41,616 nt of DNA from Candidatus Angelobacter sp. Its GTDB lineage: Bacteria > Acidobacteriota > Terriglobia > Terriglobales > Acidobacteriaceae. Positions 34,703-41,616 of the stretch are shown here, one piece after another (position 1 is the first letter of the stretch; each line of letters starts with the position of its first letter). The stretch lies in NCBI GenBank assembly GCA_025462835.1, contig JAOAPH010000067.1:1-41616 (forward strand). Direction: 5' to 3'. Position numbers and translations under genes: made by a program. The notes beneath the pieces are model-generated. The model was given only the letters and a program-made list of their open reading frames with translations. It made no database searches and was not told where the DNA came from.

Positions 34703-35026
34703 TTACGCTGCCTTGCTGGCCGCGATGTTGTGCATCGTCGAATTGGCTACGAAGAAGGTGTGGATAGTAGGTGCGCTTTCCAATACTTGGCTAAGCGCTT
34801 CCGTAACAAGTTGGTACTGTTCTTGATGGTATCGTTCCGCATCGTCCTTGCTCTTCCAAAAGCTGATGGCAAGAATGAGATTGGGGTTCATGTCTGAGAA
34901 CATGGTGACCCCATCCATAAAGCCGGGCTGCGTCTTTAAGAAGGGTATAACTTTATTTTCAATCGTTCTTGTGAGTTCCGCTGCCTTGCCGGGTTTACTT
35001 GTGATTTCGAGTACTCGGGTAAACAT
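34703..35026 (-). CDS. Antibiotic biosynthesis monooxygenase (ABM)-domain protein
   Basis: A 107-residue single ABM domain starting at ATG 35026 (MFTRVLEITSKPGKAAEL), which has a strong AAGGAG ribosome-binding site; the frame is open to 35092 but that start has none. ABM domains are small ferredoxin-like dimers that include monooxygenases, haem oxygenases and many proteins of unknown role. Typical features are the KPGKAAEL helix, QPGFMDG and ISFWKSKDDAERYHQEQY. Substrate is unknown. Confidence 0.85.
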   Translation of the reverse strand: MFTRVLEITSKPGKAAELTRTIENKVIPFLKTQPGFMDGVTMFSDMNPNLILAISFWKSKDDAERYHQEQYQLVTEALSQVLESAPTIHTFFVANSTMHNIAASKAA

Positions 35027-35189
35027 ACAGCAACTCCTTTTTGGATTTGAATTGGAAGGAAGATCCCGTCGAAGTGCGGCCAAGGTGGTCAAACGGCGGT
35101 AGCGTACAACTGAAGATTACTTGCGAAGCAGAGCTGACTCCAGCGAAAAGGGGCGCAAAAATACACTCGAAAGGTTATTCTGGAAAACA

Positions 35190-35903
35190 ATGAATCGCGA
35201 AAAATCAGACCGAAGCACCGCGCCCGCTGTCGTTCTGCTCAGTGGCGGACTCGACTCCAGCACCGTACTGGCTATCGCCAAGTCCGAAGGATTTACTCCT
35301 CATGCGATGACGTTCCGTTACGGGCAGCGACATCAGCTTGAGATCGAAGCGGCGAAAAGAATCGCCGCACGAATGGAAGTGAAGCAGCACATCATTGCCG
35401 ACATTGATCTGCGCACATTCGGCGGCTCCGCGCTGACCGCCGAGATCGCCGTTCCAAAGGACAGGGAAGCGAAACAGATGCAGGAGATACCCATTACCTA
35501 CGTCCCGGCGCGAAATACGATCTTTCTCTCTTTTGCGCTGGCATGGGCTGAAGTGCTTGAGTCCAGCGATATCTTTATCGGCGTCAATGCAGTCGATTAC
35601 AGTGGATATCCCGATTGCCGCCCCGAATATATCGAAGCCTACGAGCGCATGGCGAACCTAGCCACCAAGGCCGCAGTCGAAGGCCGGCAGAAGATCAAGA
35701 TCCATACACCGCTGATCAACTTGACCAAAGCTGAAATCATTGCGCGAGGCATGGAATTAGGCGTGGACTACTCCCTCACCATCAGTTGCTATGACCCCTC
35801 GGCAGCCGGCGAAGCGTGCGGCCGATGCGATGCCTGTTTGCTGCGCCGCTCCGGATTCCAGCAAAACCAGTTGAAAGATCCCGTCCCCTATCAGCCCATG
35901 TAA
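35190..35903 (+). CDS. queC: 7-cyano-7-deazaguanine (preQ0) synthase QueC
   Basis: A 237-residue QueC, which uses ATP and ammonia to convert carboxydeazaguanine to preQ0, the precursor of queuosine. ATG 35190 (MNREKSDRS) is preferred to ATG 35121 because the extra upstream residues are not family-like. The PP-loop [14 protein letters not shown] binds ATP, the segment [18 protein letters not shown] is conserved, and the zinc site near the C-terminus is C-x8-C-x2-C-x2-C ([18 protein letters not shown]). No other que genes are in the window; the YhhQ-type precursor transporter is at 8180. Confidence 0.95.
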   Translation: MNREKSDRSTAPAVVLLSGGLDSSTVLAIAKSEGFTPHAMTFRYGQRHQLEIEAAKRIAARMEVKQHIIADIDLRTFGGSALTAEIAVPKDREAKQMQEIPITYVPARNTIFLSFALAWAEVLESSDIFIGVNAVDYSGYPDCRPEYIEAYERMANLATKAAVEGRQKIKIHTPLINLTKAEIIARGMELGVDYSLTISCYDPSAAGEACGRCDACLLRRSGFQQNQLKDPVPYQPM

Positions 35904-35983
35904 GTGGCGCATATTCGCGCTTCAGCCGTTACATCTCGCATGATTGAATCGACATCTTTCCATTCATTAGTGAGGGTAGTAGC

Positions 35984-36682
35984 TTGTTGTGCGGTGGCCG
36001 CCATCTGCGATTCCTGGTTGTGCTGCTGGGAGTACTTCTACCGCTGGCGAGGGCACAACAGCTCTCCATAACTCCCCCGAACGCTGATTACCATCTCATT
36101 CAAGACTCCGCGCGAAAAGTCTATGGCCTTTCTGCGTTTACTCATGGACATCGCCACGGCTACGAAGAGGGTTTTCATGCCGGTGATGAGGACTATCACC
36201 TCCGCCATGTGCCTAACCCCACTGGCCGGTCATCCAAACTGAATGGATACAAGCGCGAGTACGGCGACAAGAAGAGCTACATGCACGGTTTCAGCATCGG
36301 CTTTCAGGCTGGATACGCTGACAGCTACTCCGGTCAGCCATTCCGCAGCAGTCAGGAGATCGCGGATTTCGAGATTGACGTGCCCCCCCCGATAGACCCG
36401 CGGGCGGCCAAAGTGATTAACAACTACTTGCCGCGCATTCAGTCGCCTACTTTTGATCAGGGTGCCGAAGAAGGATATAAAGACGGATTCAGCAGCTCTG
36501 AAGCCACCACCTACGCTCCCGGACTGGGCGAATTGGCCGGGACACGCTGCGAAGGCGAACACCAGAATCAACCTGCCTTTTGCGCCGGCTACTCGATCGG
36601 GTTCCTGCTTGGCAAAGATGACATCCGCTCGCTACGCAACCTGCAACAGATGGACCCCGCCAAAATCCCCGCGAATCACTAA
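35984..36682 (+). CDS. Exported hypothetical protein with GYxxG-type internal repeats
   Basis: A 232-residue protein starting with TTG 35984 behind a GAGGG ribosome-binding site, with a signal peptide (LRFLVVLLGVLLPLARA). The mature part contains at least four Gly/aromatic segments with a shared pattern of small residue, aromatic and Gly (HGYEEGFHAGDEDY, YMHGFSIGFQAGYADSY, GAEEGYKDGFSSSEA, CAGYSIGFLLGKDD). These look like degenerate repeats of a short helical or turn unit. The family is not recognised. It stands alone between queC and the LuxR-type gene. Confidence 0.7.
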   Translation: MLCGGRHLRFLVVLLGVLLPLARAQQLSITPPNADYHLIQDSARKVYGLSAFTHGHRHGYEEGFHAGDEDYHLRHVPNPTGRSSKLNGYKREYGDKKSYMHGFSIGFQAGYADSYSGQPFRSSQEIADFEIDVPPPIDPRAAKVINNYLPRIQSPTFDQGAEEGYKDGFSSSEATTYAPGLGELAGTRCEGEHQNQPAFCAGYSIGFLLGKDDIRSLRNLQQMDPAKIPANH

Positions 36683-36809
36683 GTGCTTGTACTTATATCT
36701 CCCAAGTACATGGCCCTTAGTACAGGTGCGAATCCGCAAATGCACTTTTCTGTGCGCGAAATAACAGCTATTCTTTAGTCCACTTGGAAATAAAGAGTGC
36801 TAAGACCCT
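36683..36809. promoter_or_regulatory. Upstream region of the LuxR-type gene with GTAC-centred repeats
   Basis: Contains the inverted repeat TGTACTT (36688-36694) and AAGTACA (36704-36710), and another AGTACA around 36720. The 14-mer GTGCTTGTACTTAT at 36683-36696 recurs as GTGCATGTACTAAT just past the gene's stop (37485-37498). These are candidate operator sites; no promoter hexamers were assigned. Confidence 0.4.
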
Positions 36810-37469
36810 ATGAAGCCAGCCACCGCAAAGAAACCTAAGATCCGCGTTGCCGTTGTGGAAAGCGATCCACTGCGGTTCATCGGTTTTCGTTCATTGTTCG
36901 ATTCCGAGCAGGACTTGGAATTAGTTTCACACACGCTCCCGGAATTAGGAGCGCGCAGCGATATCGATCTGGTTTTGCTGGGAAGCCGCAATGGCCAAAA
37001 CCTTTTCGATCTGATGGCGGGAATGAAAGCCGCGCGTCCTGACCTGCGCATTATCGTCACCGGCACCGGCGCGGACGACGAAACCATCCTGAAGGCGGTA
37101 GCAGCCGGAGCGAAGGGATACGTGGACGAAGCGGCAACGGCCGAGGAATTCGTTCAAGCCATCCGCATGGTGAATCAAGGTTCGGTTTGGGCGCCACGCC
37201 GGGTGCTGTCCATCTTCATCGAGCGCGTGACTTCATCTCCTGGGCGCATCTTCCCCGCGGGACGAGTGAACTTTACTGACCGCGAAAAGGAAGTCCTCGA
37301 ACTGCTCGTTGCCGGACGCTCCAACAAAGAGATTGGAGCGGCGCTGACTATTGAGGAGCGAACGGTAAAGGCCCATGTCGCCAAATTGATGCGCAAGGTG
37401 GGAGTCCAAAATCGAATCGCGCTTTCGGTGCATGCCATTACGCACTCGCTGGTTACGTCCGGGAAGTGA
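36810..37469 (+). CDS. LuxR-family regulator with degenerate receiver domain
   Basis: A 219-residue two-domain regulator. Residues 10-130 have the receiver fold (IRVAVVESDP, LVLLGSRNG, IIVTGTGADD, AAGAKGYVDEAATAEEFVQAIR), but the phosphoacceptor aspartate is replaced by glycine (G58 in LVLLGSRNG) and the switch lysine is lost (GYVDEA). It cannot be activated by the usual aspartyl phosphorylation. Residues 154-215 form an intact LuxR helix-turn-helix (FTDREKEVLELLVAGRSNKEIGAAL, TVKAHVAKLMRKVGVQNR). It is probably a constitutive or ligand/protein-controlled DNA-binding regulator. No partner kinase is adjacent. Confidence 0.88.
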   Translation: MKPATAKKPKIRVAVVESDPLRFIGFRSLFDSEQDLELVSHTLPELGARSDIDLVLLGSRNGQNLFDLMAGMKAARPDLRIIVTGTGADDETILKAVAAGAKGYVDEAATAEEFVQAIRMVNQGSVWAPRRVLSIFIERVTSSPGRIFPAGRVNFTDREKEVLELLVAGRSNKEIGAALTIEERTVKAHVAKLMRKVGVQNRIALSVHAITHSLVTSGK

Positions 37470-37598
37470 GGGATCAGGAACTTTGTGCATGTACTAATGG
37501 CCAGTGTCCTTACTGAAGTGAAACACCTACTTAGGTAATCTTGTCCGCAAATTCGCCTTCCTGCATACTGCACTCACCTACCACAGAACCTGGGAGAA

Positions 37599-37638
37599 GG
37601 GGCTGAAGCTGGTAACGAGGGTCACCAGCTTCGGCCCC
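37599..37638. terminator. Strong hairpin between the LuxR-type and SYLF genes
   Basis: A 15-base stem with one G-T pair (37599-37613 against 37624-37638; core CTGAAGCTGGT and ACCAGCTTCG) and a 10-base loop. No clear T-run follows, so it may act as a terminator, an mRNA stabiliser or a repeat. The rest of 37470-37753 holds nothing else recognised apart from the 14-mer at 37485-37498. Confidence 0.5.
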
Positions 37639-37753
37639 GGATAATTTAAGCCTAAGAAATTTATTTCCCGGAAAATCTCCCCAGCCCTTCAGCGATTGAC
37701 CGCGCAAATCTGTTACCCTGTCCAAAGTTCATCATTGTTGAGGTCTTATCCCC

Positions 37754-38491
37754 ATGAAGAAGTTTTGCGTGCCCGCCCTACTACTTTGCATCACCATCTC
37801 GGCTTTCGGAAAAAACAACGGAAAAGAAGACCAGCTTGATCGTCTGCAAAGCGCAGCCACGGTGCTCGACGAGATCATGTCAGCGCCCGACAAAGGTGTT
37901 CCCGAGGAGATCCTCCGCTCTGCGAAATGCGTTGCCGTTGTTCCTTCAATGCTAAAAGGCGGATTCGTAGTGGGAGCAGCCTATGGCCGCGGAGTGGCCA
38001 CTTGCCGCATCCCGGACGCGCCTGATAAGTGGAGTGCGCCGGCCTTCTTCCGCGTCGAGGGCGGAAGCTTTGGGCTGCAGATCGGCGCTCAGGCCGTGGA
38101 CTTGGTAATGCTCATCATGAATGAGAACGGGATGCGGGCGCTGCTCAATAGCAAGTTCAAGATTGGCGCCGACGCCTCAGCCGCAGCAGGCCCCGTCGGA
38201 CGTCACGCCGAAGGCATGACGGACTGGAAGATGCGCGCAGAAGTGCTTACATATTCCCGCGCCCGCGGAGTCTTTGCCGGTCTAACGCTCAATGGCGCCG
38301 CCATCTACGCGGATGATGACAGCACCCGAAACATCTACGGTCGTCGCGTGCCCACGCGGACCATCCTGATGGGCAGGATTGAAACTCCTGCTGACAGCGT
38401 AGTATTCACCAACACCGTGGCTAAATACGCGGCACAAGTGGAAGCCGAATCCAAGCCTGCTCCCGCACCTGCTCCTGCCAAATCGAAATGA
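37754..38491 (+). CDS. SYLF-domain (YSC84-like) lipid-binding exported protein
   Basis: A 245-residue protein with a signal peptide (MKKFCVPALLLCITISAFG) and one SYLF domain, a family that binds phosphoinositide-like or other lipids and is common as secreted proteins in acidobacteria. Visible motifs: LDEIMSAPDKGVPEEILRSA, CVAVVPSMLKGGFVVG, SFGLQIGAQAVDLVMLIMN and YSRARGVFAGLTLNGA. The C-terminus is a Pro/Ala tail (KPAPAPAPAKSK). Confidence 0.9.
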   Translation: MKKFCVPALLLCITISAFGKNNGKEDQLDRLQSAATVLDEIMSAPDKGVPEEILRSAKCVAVVPSMLKGGFVVGAAYGRGVATCRIPDAPDKWSAPAFFRVEGGSFGLQIGAQAVDLVMLIMNENGMRALLNSKFKIGADASAAAGPVGRHAEGMTDWKMRAEVLTYSRARGVFAGLTLNGAAIYADDDSTRNIYGRRVPTRTILMGRIETPADSVVFTNTVAKYAAQVEAESKPAPAPAPAKSK

Positions 38492-38565
38492 GGTTGCGTC
38501 GGGAGGATTGAGGTGTTTACCGGCGAAATGCAATTAGGGTGGCGACTTTAGGCTTGTAGGGTGGC

Positions 38566-38722
38566 GCAGGCCTTCAGGCCTGCATTAATGGCGCTGACAG
38601 CGCTTCGGCTTTAGCCGTTGAGGTGAACGGGAAATGCGGTCAGCCCCGAAGGGGCGTATGAAAGTAGCCCGGCACGCCAGTGCCGGGGATGCATGCAAGC
38701 GAAGCCAAAGTCCCGCAAGGAC
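38566..38722. repeat. Cluster of six short palindromes
   Basis: In 157 bases: GCAGGCCT-TC-AGGCCTGC (38566-38583), GCGCTG-A-CAGCGC (38591-38603), CGGCT-TT-AGCCG (38606-38617, followed by TTGAGGT, the REP tail), GCCCC-GAA-GGGGC (38643-38655), CCCGGCAC-GCCA-GTGCCGGG (38668-38687) and GTCC-CGCAA-GGAC (38710-38722). The cluster lies between the convergent SYLF and cytochrome genes. This is denser than any other gap in the window and resembles assembled REP elements rather than a single terminator. Confidence 0.75.
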
Positions 38723-38785
38723 GACTGAGCTTTTCGCTGAGACGATACGAACTACGTCCGGACACTCAACACAAATCACGACCTG

Positions 38786-39346
38786 CTAATGTTTGTGCGT
38801 GTGGGTGTGCGCCTTACTCTCATCCGGCTTCGCCGCGGGCTTCTCGCCCTGCTTCATCTGTTCGTGTTCTTCGGCTTCTTCTTTGAAGATATCCGGCGCG
38901 CCCAAACTGCCCTTTGGCGGCAAGTGTCGGATGTAGCGCACCATCTTCCACATCTCGTCGTCTTCCAGAATGCCTTTCCATCCGGGCATGCCGGATGGCT
39001 GAATCCCGTTTTCGATGATCCACTTCAGCTGCCCATCGGTGTAATCTTGGACATCTTTTGATTTCAGGTCGGCGACCGCTGGCGACATCTTGTCAGCAAA
39101 CGGAACACCAGTATTCTGTCCGTCATAACCGTGGCAGATCTGGCAGTGATGCATGAAATGTTCCTGGCCCTCGTGGGCCGTCTCGGCGGTGTCGAAGGTG
39201 GGATTTCTATCGTCTCGTCCGCCGATCATCACCTTCTGCTTCAATTCTTTAGCGACAGTCGATTCCAACGAACTCGGAGCCGACACTTTGCAGCCACTGA
39301 TGGCTACCGCGGCAACGGATAAGAAAACAATAAATCTAGTCTTCAT
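38786..39346 (-). CDS. Cytochrome c lipoprotein with His-rich tail
   Basis: A 186-residue lipoprotein; ATG 39346 (MKTRFIVFLSVAAVAISGC, lipobox ISGC) with AAGAAGG upstream is preferred to 39364. It has one haem site, CQICH (Cys68, Cys71, His72 from this start), and a Met ligand candidate in SGMPGW. A helical cytochrome c class I fold is likely, probably an electron shuttle in the periplasm. The C-terminus is acidic, then ends in HTHTHKH, a likely metal-binding tail. No oxidase or other redox partner is adjacent. Confidence 0.88.
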   Translation of the reverse strand: MKTRFIVFLSVAAVAISGCKVSAPSSLESTVAKELKQKVMIGGRDDRNPTFDTAETAHEGQEHFMHHCQICHGYDGQNTGVPFADKMSPAVADLKSKDVQDYTDGQLKWIIENGIQPSGMPGWKGILEDDEMWKMVRYIRHLPPKGSLGAPDIFKEEAEEHEQMKQGEKPAAKPDESKAHTHTHKH

Positions 39347-39454
39347 CTGTTCGACCTTCTTCATCTCTAGATGGCAGCACTGATTGTATAGGCACGTTCG
39401 CGCCGCGGATGGTTTGACAAGAAATTTTAACGGGTGCTACCGTCGAAGCACCGA

Positions 39455-40354
39455 ATGCGCCACAAATTGGAATTTCTGCCGCTCTGGGGCTTGGTGCGTG
39501 CCATGGGGATGCAACCGCGCCCGCTGGCCCGTGGGCTGGGGATTGCGCTGGCGCAGCTTGTCTATCTCGCGCACCCGAAACTGCGCCGCGTGGGCATGCG
39601 CAATCTGGAACTGGCATTTCCGGAAAAGAGCCGCGCCGAGCGCAAGAAGATCCTTCGCAAAGTATTCACCGGGATGGGTCGCCAGCTGGCGGAATTCTGC
39701 CTTTTCCCAAAATACACAAAAGACAACATCAAAGAAATTGCCATCCATGATGGCTTCGAGAACTTTGACGCCGCACGGCAGCGCGGCAAGGGCGTCCTTC
39801 TGTTAACCGGACACTTCGGCGGATGGGAAGTCGGCTCCTTCGCGCACTCGGTCTACGGTTTTCCCATCAAGATCGTCGTCCGCGATCTCGACAATCCTCT
39901 CATTGACGATCTTGTGCGCCGATATCGCACCCTCCACGGCAATAGCACATTCGACAATCGCGAATTTGCCCGCAGCCTGCTTTCCTCAATGCGCGCCGGT
40001 GACACTGTCGGTATCCTGATGGACACCAACATGACGCCGCCGCAGGGTGTCTTCGTCGATTACTTCGGCATTCCCGCCTGCACTGCGAGCGGACTCGCGC
40101 GGGTCGCGTTGAAGACTGATGCAGCAGTCATTCCCGCCTTTACTATTTGGGATGAAGCATTGAAGCGCTACCGCATTCGGTTCGAACCGGCTTTGCGCCT
40201 GATCCGCACCGGAGACTCCGAAGCCGACGCGATCGCCAACACCGCACTGTTTACTCAGGCGCTGGAGAAATGTGCCCGGCGATATCCCGAGCAATGGCTT
40301 TGGGTGCATCGCAGATGGAAGACCCGTCCGCCGGGCCAGCCCGCGCTGTATTAG
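39455..40354 (+). CDS. Lipid A biosynthesis acyltransferase (LpxL/HtrB family)
   Basis: A 299-residue member of the lysophospholipid/lipid A acyltransferase family. ATG 39455 ([12 protein letters not shown]) is preferred to GTG 39434. The HxxxxE catalytic motif is HFGGWE ([17 protein letters not shown]), and later blocks include [20 protein letters not shown] and [19 protein letters not shown]. It should acylate a lipid A precursor at the inner membrane. lpxD follows closely, fitting a lipid A operon. Confidence 0.9.
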   Translation: MRHKLEFLPLWGLVRAMGMQPRPLARGLGIALAQLVYLAHPKLRRVGMRNLELAFPEKSRAERKKILRKVFTGMGRQLAEFCLFPKYTKDNIKEIAIHDGFENFDAARQRGKGVLLLTGHFGGWEVGSFAHSVYGFPIKIVVRDLDNPLIDDLVRRYRTLHGNSTFDNREFARSLLSSMRAGDTVGILMDTNMTPPQGVFVDYFGIPACTASGLARVALKTDAAVIPAFTIWDEALKRYRIRFEPALRLIRTGDSEADAIANTALFTQALEKCARRYPEQWLWVHRRWKTRPPGQPALY

Positions 40355-40406
40355 CCGATCGCTCTGCTTCAGTGCCATACAATGTCATCACCGAGGAAAG
40401 CTGCGC

Positions 40407-41432
40407 ATGGGTTATTCGCTTCAAGAGATTGCCAACAATATCGGCGGCCGCGTTGTGCGCGGTGAGGGTGACCCATCCGATATTTCCGGTGTCGCCAGCA
40501 TCGCCAGTGCCGGCCCACACGATCTCGTCTTTATTGAGGACGAGAAGATGCTCTCTGCCGCATTGCAATCAAAAGCCGCAGGCATCATCGCTCCGGAGTC
40601 CCTGGCCGAAGAACTCTCGAAATCTCCCAAGCAGATTCTGTTCTGTGCCCAGCCGAAGTTGGCATTTGCCCGCGCGGCTAAGTTCGTTACTGAACAACGC
40701 ATGCAAGACCAGCAGTTGGGCGTTCATCCGTCGGCGATAGTCCACCAGGACGCAAAGATCGGACTGGGCGCATCTATCGGACCGCATTCCGTGATTCACG
40801 CCCGCGCCGAAATCGGCGCACGCACCAGGATCGCTTCGGGCGTGACGATTGGCGTCGGCGTATCCATCGGAAAGGAAGGTATGATTCACGCAAATGTCAG
40901 CATCTACCCGGGAACACGCCTTGGCGATCGTGTGATTATCCACGCGGGCGCAGTACTTGGCAGTGACGGCTTCGGTTACGTTCGCGATAACGCATCTGGA
41001 ACTTATGAAAAATTTCCCCAGATCGGCCGATTGGAGATCCACGATGACGTCGAGATCGGAGCGAATTCAACGATCGATCGCGGCGCTCTGGACGCGACTG
41101 TCATCGGACGCGGCACCAAGCTGGACAATCTCGTTCACATCGGACACAACGTGCAGGTTGGAGAAAATGTAGTCATTGCTGCCCAGACCGGGATCTCCGG
41201 AAGTTGCGTGATAGAAGATGCGGCAATCATTGGCGGTCAGGTGGGGCTCGGTGACCATGTCACCATTGGCACGGGGGTGATTCTCGGCTCGAAGTCAGGT
41301 GTACTCACGGGAAAGATCGTCAGGGGCAAGGGAGAAGTTTATTGGGGAGTACCGGCCCGTCCCCTCAAGCAGCATCTTAAAGAATTGGCGGCATTGTCCC
41401 GCTTGGCAAAGTCCCAAGCCGAAGAGAAGTAG
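40407..41432 (+). CDS. lpxD: UDP-3-O-acylglucosamine N-acyltransferase
   Basis: A 341-residue LpxD, which adds the N-linked hydroxyacyl chain in lipid A synthesis. ATG 40407 has a GAGGAAAG ribosome-binding site; the longer frame from 40272 overlaps the acyltransferase gene and is not used. The N-terminal domain ([26 protein letters not shown]) is followed by the left-handed beta-helix of hexapeptide repeats ([28 protein letters not shown]), the conserved GSDGFGY loop and the catalytic-site HIGHNVQVG, and ends with a helical tail. Starts 52 bases after the upstream gene. Confidence 0.95.
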   Translation: MGYSLQEIANNIGGRVVRGEGDPSDISGVASIASAGPHDLVFIEDEKMLSAALQSKAAGIIAPESLAEELSKSPKQILFCAQPKLAFARAAKFVTEQRMQDQQLGVHPSAIVHQDAKIGLGASIGPHSVIHARAEIGARTRIASGVTIGVGVSIGKEGMIHANVSIYPGTRLGDRVIIHAGAVLGSDGFGYVRDNASGTYEKFPQIGRLEIHDDVEIGANSTIDRGALDATVIGRGTKLDNLVHIGHNVQVGENVVIAAQTGISGSCVIEDAAIIGGQVGLGDHVTIGTGVILGSKSGVLTGKIVRGKGEVYWGVPARPLKQHLKELAALSRLAKSQAEEK

Positions 41433-41434
41433 AA

Positions 41435-41616
41435 ATGGCAATCATTGTTGTTGGCGGACATTCTCGAGATGTCGGCAAGACCAGCATGGTCGCTGGACTG
41501 ATTGCGGGCTTGCGCGATTATCAATGGACTGCGGCAAAGATCACGCAGTTCGGACATGGCGTCTGTTCCGTCAGTGCTGAGCCATGCGAGTGCGCCCTCA
41601 ACGAATCCGAGCACAG
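41435..41616 (+). CDS. P-loop NTPase, MobB-like N-terminus (partial)
   Basis: About 60 residues are visible before the window ends. The frame starts with ATG 41435, 2 bases after the lpxD stop. It begins with a Walker A loop IIVVGGHSRDVGKTSMVAGL followed by a helix and an exposed strand. The P-loop resembles that of MobB and related small NTPases. A lipid A kinase (LpxK) would usually have a different start, so assignment beyond a P-loop protein is withheld. Confidence 0.6.
   Translation, partial: MAIIVVGGHSRDVGKTSMVAGLIAGLRDYQWTAAKITQFGHGVCSVSAEPCECALNESEH

Overview
The window looks like chromosome of an acidobacterium (Acidobacteriota, Terriglobia-type). This is inference from gene content: a large sortilin/Asp-box secreted protein, small TonB-C proteins, an SYLF lipid-binding protein, PAS/GAF hybrid kinases, two-subunit glycyl-tRNA synthetase, lipid A genes of a diderm, and dispersed short palindromes between genes. 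No rRNA or housekeeping marker is present to prove the taxon.

Layout. Bases 1-1501 hold a KdpE/KdpD-like two-component pair (the regulator is cut by the window edge), followed by a SAM hydrolase, a large TPR lipoprotein, a secreted Asp-box beta-propeller protein, a queuosine-precursor transporter, a small TonB-C protein, a DUF2127 membrane protein, and a hybrid histidine kinase overlapping a YjbR/MmcQ gene (to 13242). Then come recO, glyQ and glyS, an unknown gene and a STAS anti-sigma-antagonist. This block is interrupted by REP-like hairpins and three period-7 tandem repeat arrays.

Bases 18899-24750 hold a tRNA-Glu(UUC) gene and an integrative element inserted at its 3' end. The element carries a large serine recombinase whose last codons lie inside the tRNA gene, a divergent promoter region, and five small cargo genes of unknown function: a zinc-finger protein, a coiled-coil/winged-helix-like protein, a zinc-ribbon plus PH-like protein and two secreted proteins. 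The right end is marked by a second copy of the tRNA 3' end joined to a decayed 3' fragment of a second, related recombinase. This indicates two successive integrations at the same tRNA, the older one now in ruins. The element has no phage structural, conjugation or recognised defence genes.

Bases 25239-35903 return to chromosomal genes: a receiver-transmembrane-coiled-coil-trypsin fusion protein, an aldo/keto reductase, an MFS transporter, a zinc metallopeptidase next to a D-Ala-D-Ala-ligase-like ATP-grasp enzyme, an arylamine N-acetyltransferase with a duplicated N-terminus, a patatin-type outer-membrane phospholipase, an ABM-domain protein and queC. QueC (de novo preQ0 synthesis) and the YhhQ-type transporter (uptake of queuosine precursors) concern the same modified nucleoside.

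Bases 35984-41616 hold a secreted repeat protein, a LuxR-type regulator with a degenerate receiver, an SYLF protein, a cytochrome c lipoprotein, a lipid A acyltransferase, lpxD and the start of a P-loop gene that runs off the window. The acyltransferase and lpxD form a lipid A group. The most interesting signals are the double att/tandem-integration structure with a recombinase C-terminus that should switch on excision, the interlocking inverted repeats after the zinc-finger cargo gene, the inverted heptamer arrays around the recO-glyQ gap, and the receiver-protease fusion.
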